A stretch of DNA of 40,338 bases, from assembly GCF_014472415.1 (NCBI RefSeq), contig NZ_JACSZV010000051.1, positions 1-40,338 on the forward strand, written 5' to 3'. The position numbers and the translations under genes are program-made. This DNA comes from Pseudomonas sp. N40(2020) (GTDB lineage Bacteria; Pseudomonadota; Gammaproteobacteria; Pseudomonadales; Pseudomonadaceae). The stretch's first letter is position 1. Each line of letters begins with the position of its first letter. Below the pieces are notes generated by a model. It was not told where the DNA came from. It was given only the letters and a program-made list of their open reading frames with translations, and did not search any database. Shown one piece after another: positions 1-6,060 of the stretch.

Positions 1-63
1 GAGCACGAGGCCTGCGGCCTCGCGTTTGAATTCAGTGGAAAAAGAACGACGTTGTTTGGTCAT
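1..63 (-). CDS. IS3-family transposase OrfA, N-terminus only
   Basis: Twenty-one codons are visible, reading MTKQRRSFSTEFKREAAGLV and one more residue. This is the usual opening of the OrfA/InsE-like helix-turn-helix subunit of IS3-family transposases, which binds the terminal repeats. The start ATG is at 63-61. The rest, including any OrfB with the DDE catalytic domain, lies left of the window, so whether the element is intact cannot be judged. Confidence 0.75.
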   Translation of the reverse strand, partial: MTKQRRSFSTEFKREAAGLVL

Positions 64-127
64 CAGACACCTCTATCTGGCGAGCATTCTCGCCTAAATG
101 GGTGTCCGGTTTCATTAGACCACTACA
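1..127 (-). mobile_element. End of an IS3-family insertion sequence, cut by the window edge
   Basis: The minus strand encodes the first residues of a transposase OrfA. Upstream of it, a terminal-repeat-like sequence reads on the minus strand as TGTAGTGGTCTAATGAAACC (ending near 127), with the 5'-TG typical of IS3-family ends. A GGCGAG/CTCGCC hairpin (79-94) lies between this end and the transposase start, where it could hide the ribosome binding site from read-through transcripts, as in many IS elements. The family is inferred from the transposase N-terminus and the TG end; the exact boundary and target duplication cannot be set without the other end. Confidence 0.7.
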
Positions 128-214
128 CACCCTGCCTAAGGATGACCAGCATCTAACCCATCGCGCCTTAATCTCAGCGGGAAAGCTCCGTCCGTACGAC
201 CAAAAGCTACGGCA

Positions 215-250
215 GTTCCGATAATACCACTAAGCGAGGTTTATCGGAAC
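215..250. promoter_or_regulatory. Perfect 10-bp inverted repeat before the XRE-type gene, probable operator
   Basis: GTTCCGATAA (215-224) and its exact reverse complement TTATCGGAAC (241-250) are separated by 16 bases and end 40 bases before the start codon of the downstream regulator. Arm centres are 26 bp apart. A dimeric HTH protein binding its own promoter is the natural reading; an RNA hairpin in the leader is an alternative. Autoregulation is inferred. Confidence 0.55.
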
Positions 251-290
251 TAGCCACGTGTGGCTCTATCCTCGTTTTTTAGGACAGAAA

Positions 291-758
291 ATGTCGCTCA
301 AGAAGGAGATAGGCGCCGCGATACGGTCTATTCGAACCGTGCGTGGGGCCGACTACGGGGATTTGGCCGAAGTCAGCGTAAAGGCCAACATCAACAAGCT
401 TGAACAGGGCATGAGCAACATCACACTGGAGAAATTCGTTGAACTGTCCAAAGCCCTTCAGTTCGATTCCGTCGCTCTCTTGGCCATGTGTGTTGCCATG
501 CAAAATGAGGAGCACTACTCGCTGACCCTCAGGCGAGCGGAAGATCAGCTCGATGCATTTCAAGCGGAAGGCGGAATGGAGCTTTTTAGTAGTCAACTCA
601 TTGGCAGGGAGTTGCTTCAACGGCCCCGGGGCAAGCCTAAGAAGACCAAAAATGAAGAGGCCGTCAGGGAACTCAAGGCAGCAGGGTATAGCCAGGCAGA
701 GGCGGTGGAGAAGCTAGGGTTGGCTAAGTCGACCGTGAACCGGTATTGGAAGTCTTAG
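291..758 (+). CDS. XRE-family transcriptional regulator with a second C-terminal helix-turn-helix
   Basis: The 155-residue protein begins with an XRE/Cro-C1 type helix-turn-helix (about residues 3-60, ending in a long helix rich in Leu and Ala). It ends with a Homeodomain-like or resolvase-type HTH (about 122-155, containing GYSQAEAVEKLGLAKSTVNR). ATG 291 is preferred over a frame opening at 258 because AGGA lies six bases before it and the XRE domain starts there. It probably binds DNA as a dimer and may control its own promoter through the repeat at 215-250. It sits alone between an IS end and a disrupted antiporter gene, so it is probably part of an accessory insertion. Target genes are unknown. 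Confidence 0.75.
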   Translation: MSLKKEIGAAIRSIRTVRGADYGDLAEVSVKANINKLEQGMSNITLEKFVELSKALQFDSVALLAMCVAMQNEEHYSLTLRRAEDQLDAFQAEGGMELFSSQLIGRELLQRPRGKPKKTKNEEAVRELKAAGYSQAEAVEKLGLAKSTVNRYWKS

Positions 759-1156
759 AGTTACCTAGTGTTCAGGAGATTCACTGCCGAGCCGCTAATA
801 TTGGCTAGAGAGGTCATGCAGATAATCACAGTTGAGCTGGAAGCGTCCTGATTTACAGGTGTCCTTCAGAATCAAAAACACATGCGTGTTAGATCCCGAA
901 CCTCCCGGGTTATTTCGTGAATCCATCCACACCAGTCGCTACGGCCAGACCTCTCAGAACTCCAATTACAGGGTGGACGTCAGAGATTCTGGCAGCCTTC
1001 CCTCGTTTGACACATTCGACGCTCAGGTCACCTTTTTTCACAACAAATTGCCGCTGTCCATTTGGTCATGCTGTGATATGGACACAACCCTTTTTCCTGA
1101 AGCCCAGTAAACATAAGGGTTTGATGGCGTCTGTCTGTACGTTGTATAGGGGGTAG
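759..1156. other. About 400 bases with no recognisable gene; accessory DNA
   Basis: A plus-strand frame of 92 codons (TTG at 832 to 1110) is open, but it lacks a ribosome binding site and resembles no family I know. A 7-bp inverted repeat TGTCCAT/ATGGACA lies at 1055-1061 and 1078-1084. Composition looks less GC-biased than the flanking core genes, consistent with imported DNA or a decayed gene. The right limit is where similarity to the antiporter begins. Confidence 0.5.
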
Positions 1157-1605
1157 AGTGATTCACCTTGAAGCATGTGCATCAGCGGCGTGGGCAAGCG
1201 GTTTTGCGAAATGGCCGAGACCGCTACGGCGTCCGTTGGCGACAACACCGCCGCCAATGCGAAAGCCACGGGCAGCGGAATCGTTGGCAGTAACCAGTGA
1301 ATGAAATACCCGGCGCCCACCACGGTGAACAGCACCAGCCCGACTGCCAGTGTCAGAATCGGCCCACGCAGGTGCCAGAGCTCACGCTTGGGCATGCGCC
1401 ATCCGTCGGAGAACAACAGCGGTGGCAGGAATAAAAACAGGAAAAGCTCCGGGTCCAGCGCCACGTGCAGACCAAGCGTTGGCCAGGCCAACAGGGCGCC
1501 GGCGGCGATTTGCACAAGGGGCAGCGGCAACGGGATGACCCGTCCGACCAGACGCGAAACGCTGACCAGCATCAGCAGGATCAGGACGGTGTAAGCAGTT
1601 TGCAT
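1157..1605 (-). pseudogene. Na+/H+ antiporter (CPA1/NhaP type), 3'-truncated remnant
   Basis: About 150 N-terminal residues remain of a cation:proton antiporter that would exchange Na+ (or K+) for H+ across the inner membrane. Hydrophobic helices are visible from residue 4 on, including LFLFLFLPPLLFSDGWRM and ALAAVLSPTDAVAVSAI; the latter carries the conserved helix with the TDAVA motif. The homologous reading stops after HMLQGESL; intact family members continue with an N-D-(A/G)-rich ion-binding helix and several hundred more residues. The frame runs on without homology to a TGA at 1066. The start is ATG 1605. The missing two thirds may lie beyond the left edge if foreign DNA was inserted, or may be lost. 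As it stands the product cannot be a working antiporter. Confidence 0.8.
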
Positions 1606-1790
1606 AAAGCGAAAATCTCAGACGATCGACAGCGTTGAACTGCCATATTAGCCGCTTAGGCTGTGCCTGGCCTTTGCACCTATGTCGCAGCCCTCTGAAA
1701 CTCGGCTCCCACAGGTTTTGCGTATTAGCTGAAGGGTCATGGCATAATCCCACACCATTTTTTTCCAGCACCTGTAAAGGGGGCGATTCC

Positions 1791-2153
1791 TTGACCGATT
1801 CAAGTAAAACGTTGCACCTTTTCGGCATCAAAGCCTGCGACACCATGAAGAAGGCGCGCACCTGGCTCGATGAACACGCTGTCAGCTACGACTTTCACGA
1901 TTACAAGACTGCCGGCATCGACCGTGAGCACCTGACTCAATGGTGTGACGAGCACGGCTGGCAAACGGTGTTGAACCGTGCAGGCACGACCTTTCGCAAA
2001 CTCGGCGACGAACGTAAAGCCGATCTCGACCAGTCGAAAGCCATCGAACTGATGCTCGCTCAACCCTCGATGATCAAGCGCCCGGTGCTCGATCTCGGTG
2101 ACCGAACCCTGATTGGCTTTAAGCCAGACATCTACGCGGCCGCGATCAAATAA
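1791..2153 (+). CDS. ArsC/Spx-family protein, YffB-like putative reductase
   Basis: The 120-residue protein belongs to the thioredoxin-fold ArsC/Spx family, YffB branch. It opens with a beta strand and the FGIKACDTMKKA loop holding the single N-terminal cysteine (Cys16), and near the end has IKRPVLDLGD, the position of the substrate-binding arginine in arsenate reductases. YffB proteins are annotated as arsenate or glutathione-dependent thiol reductases, but true arsenate reduction is unproven and no ars genes are nearby. The start is probably TTG 1791: AAAGGGGG lies seven bases before it and the fold begins immediately after. A longer frame from 1635 is non-homologous leader. dapD follows 32 bases later on the same strand, so the two may be co-transcribed. 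Confidence 0.85.
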   Translation: MTDSSKTLHLFGIKACDTMKKARTWLDEHAVSYDFHDYKTAGIDREHLTQWCDEHGWQTVLNRAGTTFRKLGDERKADLDQSKAIELMLAQPSMIKRPVLDLGDRTLIGFKPDIYAAAIK

Positions 2154-2185
2154 GCAGCCCGTCACTTTTTTGTAGAGGTATTCAC

Positions 2186-3220
2186 ATGTCCAATTCCCTG
2201 TTCAGCATCGCTTTCGGTGTCGGCACCCAGAACCGCCAAGGCGCGTGGCTGGAAGTGTTCTACGCACAGCCACTGCTCAATCCTTCGGCCGAACTGGTCG
2301 CTGCCGTTGCACCGATCCTCGGTTACACCGAAGGCAACCAGGCCATCACTTTCACCACCGCACAGGCTGCGCAACTGGCTGAAGCCGTCAAAGGCATCGA
2401 CGCCGTTCAAGGCAAGCTGCTGACCCGTCTGGCCGAGAGCCACAAGCCGCTGGTTGCCACGCTGCTGGCTGAAGATGCGCAGCTGACCTCGACACCTGAG
2501 GCCTACCTCAAGCTGCACCTGCTGTCCCATCGTTTGGTCAAGCCGCACGGTCTGAGCCTTGCCGGTATCTTCCCGCTGCTGCCGAACGTAGCGTGGACCA
2601 GCCAGGGCGCAATCGACCTGAGCGAACTCGCCGAACTGCAACTGGAAGCCCGTCTGCGCGGCGAGCTGCTGGAAGTGTTCTCGGTGGACAAGTTCCCGAA
2701 AATGACCGACTACGTGGTACCGGCCGGCGTGCGTATCGCTGATGCTGCGCGTCTGCGTCTGGGCGCCTACGTGGGCGAAGGCACCACCGTGATGCACGAA
2801 GGTTTCATCAACTTCAACGCTGGCACCGAAGGCCCGGGCATGATCGAAGGCCGCGTCTCCGCAGGCGTCTTCGTCGGCAAGGGTTCGGATCTGGGCGGCG
2901 GTTGCTCGACCATGGGCACCCTGTCGGGCGGCGGCAACATCGTGATCAAGGTTGGCGAAGGCTGCCTGATCGGCGCCAACGCCGGTATCGGCATCCCGCT
3001 GGGCGACCGCAACACTGTCGAGTCGGGCCTATACGTGACCGCCGGTACCAAAGTAGCGCTGCTGGACGAGAACAATAATCTGGTCAAAGTCGTGAAGGCG
3101 CGTGAACTGGCCGGTCAGACCGACCTGCTGTTCCGTCGCAATTCGGAAACCGGTGCAGTGGAGTGCAAAACCCACAAATCGGCGATCGAACTGAACGAAG
3201 CGCTGCACGCTCACAACTAA
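2186..3220 (+). CDS. dapD: 2,3,4,5-tetrahydropyridine-2,6-dicarboxylate N-succinyltransferase
   Basis: DapD transfers a succinyl group from succinyl-CoA to tetrahydrodipicolinate in the succinylase route to meso-diaminopimelate and lysine, in the cytoplasm. The 344-residue length is that of the longer Pseudomonas-type DapD. After an alpha/beta N-terminal domain (to about 180), the protein shows the left-handed beta-helix: RLRLGAYVGEGTTVMHEGFI, then GMIEGRVSAGVFVGKGSDLG and GGGNIVIKVGEGCLIGANAG. GAGGTA lies before ATG 2186. dapE, which acts two steps later, is also in this window (8750-9901) but in another transcription unit. Identification is firm. Confidence 0.96.
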   Translation: MSNSLFSIAFGVGTQNRQGAWLEVFYAQPLLNPSAELVAAVAPILGYTEGNQAITFTTAQAAQLAEAVKGIDAVQGKLLTRLAESHKPLVATLLAEDAQLTSTPEAYLKLHLLSHRLVKPHGLSLAGIFPLLPNVAWTSQGAIDLSELAELQLEARLRGELLEVFSVDKFPKMTDYVVPAGVRIADAARLRLGAYVGEGTTVMHEGFINFNAGTEGPGMIEGRVSAGVFVGKGSDLGGGCSTMGTLSGGGNIVIKVGEGCLIGANAGIGIPLGDRNTVESGLYVTAGTKVALLDENNNLVKVVKARELAGQTDLLFRRNSETGAVECKTHKSAIELNEALHAHN

Positions 3221-3259
3221 GTGCTGTAAGCACTTGGGGGAGCGAGCCTGCTCGCTCCC
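3219..3259. repeat. Two stacked hairpins after dapD: a local stem-loop and a single REP palindrome
   Basis: AAGTGCT-GTA-AGCACTT (3219-3235) overlaps the dapD stop codon and is followed at once by GGGAGCGAGC/GCTCGCTCCC (3238-3259), a member of the GTGGGAGC REP family found several times in this window. There is no run of T, so a classical intrinsic terminator is not supported. The pair could still shield the 3' end of the dapD message. Confidence 0.75.
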
Positions 3260-3308
3260 ACAAGGTTTGGCGTAATCCCGCCCCTCTTCACCAGGGCTAT
3301 GAACCGTG

Positions 3309-4511
3309 ATGATTCCCTCCCCCTGGCGTGCCGATTTCCCGGCCATCGCCGCCCTGCAACGGCAAGACCAGACCTATCTGGACAACGCCGCCACCACGCA
3401 AAAACCTCAGGCCTTGCTCGACGCGCTGGCGCATTACTACGCCAACGGCGCAGCCAATGTGCATCGTGCGCAACATCTTCCCGGTGCCCATGCCACGCAA
3501 GCGTTCGAAGACAGCCGCCTCAAGGTGGCGCAATGGCTAAATGCCGGTGACAGCGGGCAAATCATCTTCACCCACGGCGCCACCAGTGCGCTGAATCTCC
3601 TGGCCTATGGCCTGGAGCACCTCTTCCATACGGGCGATGAAATTGTCATCAGCGCCCTGGAGCATCACGCCAATCTGCTGCCGTGGCAGCAACTGGCGCA
3701 ACGTCGCAATCTGAACCTGGTGATCCTGCCGCTGGATGACGACGGTGTGATCGACCTCGCTGCCGCCGTACATCTGATCGGACCGCGCACTCGTTTGCTG
3801 GCAGTCAGTCAGTTGTCCAACGTGCTGGGTGCGTGGCAACCGCTGCCGGCGCTGCTGGGCATGGCCAAGGCGCAGAACGCGCTGACCGTGGTCGATGGCG
3901 CCCAAGGCGTGGTGCACGGTCGGCATGACGTGCAGGCTCTCGGTTGCGACTTTTATGTGTTTTCCAGCCACAAGCTGTACGGCCCCGATGGCCTCGGTGT
4001 TCTGTTCGGGCGCAATAAAGCGCTGGAACAGCTGAAGCCGTGGCAGTTCGGCGGTGAAATGGTGCTGGAAGCCAACTATCACGATTCGCGCTTCCGCCCT
4101 GCCCCGCTGGGTTTCGAGGCGGGCACGCCGCCGATTGCCAGCGTGATCGGCCTCGGTGCGACCCTCGATTATCTTGCCGGGCTGGATCAGGAAGCCGTGT
4201 CCGCTCATGAAGCGGCGCTGCACGACTATCTGCTGCGCGGCCTCGCTGCCCGCAATGGCATTCGTCTACTGGGCAAGCCGCAACTGGCCCTGGCCAGTTT
4301 TGTCGTCGAGGGCGTACATAACGCCGATCTCGCGCATCTGCTGACCGAGCAAGGCATTGCCGTGCGCGCCGGGCACCACTGCGCCATGCCGTTGCTGAAA
4401 AGCTTCGAGCTGGCCGGGGCAATTCGGGTGTCGCTGGCGTTGTACAACGATTCCGAGGATCTGGAGCGTTTTTTCGAAGCGCTGGATCAGGCGCTGGAGT
4501 TGTTGCGATGA
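3309..4511 (+). CDS. csdA: Cysteine desulfurase, SufS/CsdA type
   Basis: This PLP enzyme removes sulfur from cysteine, leaving a persulfide for transfer to a partner. In the 400-residue protein the cofactor lysine is Lys222 in SSHKLYGP, the PLP-contacting histidine is in the LEHHANLLPW segment (about 119-120), and the catalytic cysteine is Cys358 in RAGHHCAMP, the short-loop arrangement of group II (SufS/CsdA) enzymes. GTG 3306 directly precedes ATG 3309; either could start. The SufE-like csdE overlaps by four bases, and no sufBCD genes are present, which favours CsdA over SufS. In E. coli CsdA feeds CsdE and interacts with CsdL (TcdA), whose gene lies just downstream here on the opposite strand. 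Confidence 0.9.
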   Translation: MIPSPWRADFPAIAALQRQDQTYLDNAATTQKPQALLDALAHYYANGAANVHRAQHLPGAHATQAFEDSRLKVAQWLNAGDSGQIIFTHGATSALNLLAYGLEHLFHTGDEIVISALEHHANLLPWQQLAQRRNLNLVILPLDDDGVIDLAAAVHLIGPRTRLLAVSQLSNVLGAWQPLPALLGMAKAQNALTVVDGAQGVVHGRHDVQALGCDFYVFSSHKLYGPDGLGVLFGRNKALEQLKPWQFGGEMVLEANYHDSRFRPAPLGFEAGTPPIASVIGLGATLDYLAGLDQEAVSAHEAALHDYLLRGLAARNGIRLLGKPQLALASFVVEGVHNADLAHLLTEQGIAVRAGHHCAMPLLKSFELAGAIRVSLALYNDSEDLERFFEALDQALELLR

Positions 4512-4912
4512 GCCTGCCGACTGATGCCGCCGAGGCGCTGCAAACCTTTCAGAATGCTGCCGGTTGGGAACAGCGGGCGCGATTGCTGATGCAGTTCGGT
4601 GATCGTCTGCCGCCGCTGAGCGACGCGGATAAATGCGATGCCAACCGGGTGCATGGCTGTGAAAGCCAAGTGTGGTTGCTGGGCGAGTTGCAGGACGGCC
4701 ACTGGCAATTCAGCGCCAGCAGTGATGCGCGGATGATTCGCGGGTTGGTGGCATTGCTGTTGTTGCGGGTCAACGGGTTGTCGGCGACTGAATTGCAGCA
4801 GGTGGATTTGCCGGACTGGTTCAGCCAGCTGGGGCTTTCGCGGCAGTTGTCGCCGTCGCGCAGCAATGGACTAAATGCGGTGCTCCAGCGGATGAATGAG
4901 TTGGCGAGTTAA
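4508..4912 (+). CDS. csdE: Sulfur acceptor protein of the SufE/CsdE family
   Basis: This 134-residue SufE-fold protein accepts the persulfide sulfur from the cysteine desulfurase and stimulates its turnover. The acceptor cysteine is Cys51 in HGCESQVWL, the usual position and context. The start codon overlaps the csdA stop (ATGA, 4508-4511), so the two are translationally coupled and surely one operon. The downstream REP pair at 4916-5010 separates the pair from the converging tcdA gene. SufE and CsdE are close paralogues; the name rests on pairing with a CsdA-type enzyme without a suf cluster. Confidence 0.9.
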   Translation: MSLPTDAAEALQTFQNAAGWEQRARLLMQFGDRLPPLSDADKCDANRVHGCESQVWLLGELQDGHWQFSASSDARMIRGLVALLLLRVNGLSATELQQVDLPDWFSQLGLSRQLSPSRSNGLNAVLQRMNELAS

Positions 4913-4915
4913 TCG

Positions 4916-5010
4916 TCATCGCTGGCAAGCCAGCTCCCACAAGGTTCTATGGTGTTCACAAATGCAGTGAACCTACCAAATACCTGTGGGAGCTGGCTTG
5001 CCAGCGATGA
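4916..5010. repeat. REP doublet, two inverted copies
   Basis: The 26 bases at 4916-4941 (TCATCGCTGGCAAGCC...) recur as an exact reverse complement at 4985-5010 (...GGCTTGCCAGCGATGA), with 43 bases between. Each arm contains its own small palindrome (CTGGCAAGCCAG). This is the REP-doublet layout common in Pseudomonas, mobilised in other cases by REP-associated tyrosine transposases. It lies between the convergent csdE and tcdA genes. Confidence 0.9.
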
Positions 5011-5027
5011 GGCCATCAGCCCCGGCA

Positions 5028-5840
5028 TCAAACCTGAGGTTTGACTCGATCCGCCGGCCGCCGAACACCCGCCACAATCTTATCCACAGCCTTGGTCGCC
5101 GCAACCATGCCGAACGTCGCCGTCACCATCATCACCGCGCCAAACCCGCCCGCGCAGTCCAGCTTCACGCCATCACCGACAAAACTCTTCTGCAAACAGA
5201 TGCTGCCATCCGGTTTCGGGTAGCGAAGTTGTTCCGTGGAAAACACACAGGGCACGCTGTAATGGCGGGTCACGGTGCGCGAGAAACCGTAGTCACGACG
5301 CAGCGTAGATCGCACTTTCGAAGCCAACGGGTCGTTGAACGTGCGGTTCAGATCGCAGACCTGAATCAGCGTCGGATCAATCTGCCCGCCCGCACCGCCA
5401 GTCGTGATGATCTGGATCTTGCGGCGTTTGCACCACGCGATCAGCGCAGCCTTGGCGTTGACGGCGTCGATGCAGTCAATCACGCAGTCGATGTTCGGCG
5501 TGATGTATTCGGCCATGGTGTCGCGAGTGACGAAATCCGCCACCGCATGGACGGTGCAGTCCGGGTTGATCCCGCGCAGACGCTCGGCCATCACCTCGAC
5601 CTTAGGTTTGCCGACGGTGCTGTCCAGCGCGTGCAACTGGCGGTTGGCGTTGCTCACGCAAACGTCATCCAGATCGAACAGGGATATTTCGCCGACGCCG
5701 CAACGGGCAATGGCTTCCGCCGCCCAGGAGCCGACGCCACCGACGCCGACGATCGCCACATGGGCCGCGCGCAAGCGCTCCATGCCTTCGATGCCATACA
5801 AACGGGCGATGCCTGCAAACCGCGGATCTTCTGTACTCAT
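5028..5840 (-). CDS. tcdA: tRNA threonylcarbamoyladenosine dehydratase
   Basis: TcdA (CsdL, YgdL) is an E1-like, ATP-dependent enzyme that cyclises the t6A base at position 37 of ANN-decoding tRNAs to ct6A. The 270-residue protein has the Rossmann nucleotide-binding loop VGVGGVGS (31-38), the following acidic strand ISLFDLDDV, the adenylation region with SNANRQLHA, and the TTGGAGGQIDPT segment. ATG 5840 is preferred to ATG 5846 because GGGG lies eight bases before the former and only two before the latter. It converges on csdA-csdE; the E. coli proteins form a sulfur-transfer network, so neighbourhood and function agree. tsaB (26792-27466), needed to make t6A itself, is in the same window. 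Confidence 0.93.
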   Translation of the reverse strand: MSTEDPRFAGIARLYGIEGMERLRAAHVAIVGVGGVGSWAAEAIARCGVGEISLFDLDDVCVSNANRQLHALDSTVGKPKVEVMAERLRGINPDCTVHAVADFVTRDTMAEYITPNIDCVIDCIDAVNAKAALIAWCKRRKIQIITTGGAGGQIDPTLIQVCDLNRTFNDPLASKVRSTLRRDYGFSRTVTRHYSVPCVFSTEQLRYPKPDGSICLQKSFVGDGVKLDCAGGFGAVMMVTATFGMVAATKAVDKIVAGVRRPADRVKPQV

Positions 5841-6060
5841 GACCATTACCCCAAAAACCGGCGCGCATTATAGGGCTACGCAGCGACAAGTTTTAACCTT
5901 CGATCTACAAGTGTAAGAACTTAAGTCAAAGCGGATTGCCCAATGTCAGGCAATTCCCTGTCTGTTGTACGACTTGCGAACTACCGGTGTAGGATGCGCG
6001 CCCCATTGGCGTATAGCCTACCGATCCTCCGTTCCACAGCCTTTGGAACCCGAAACAGCT

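Noticed and set aside
832..1110. A 92-codon frame in the accessory segment
   Set aside because: Not called as a gene: TTG start, no ribosome binding site and no recognisable family; kept only as an observation.
5917..5922. GAACTT in the tcdA-ndvB spacer as a possible AlgU promoter for ndvB
   Set aside because: No TCtgA-like -10 box occurs 16-17 bases downstream.
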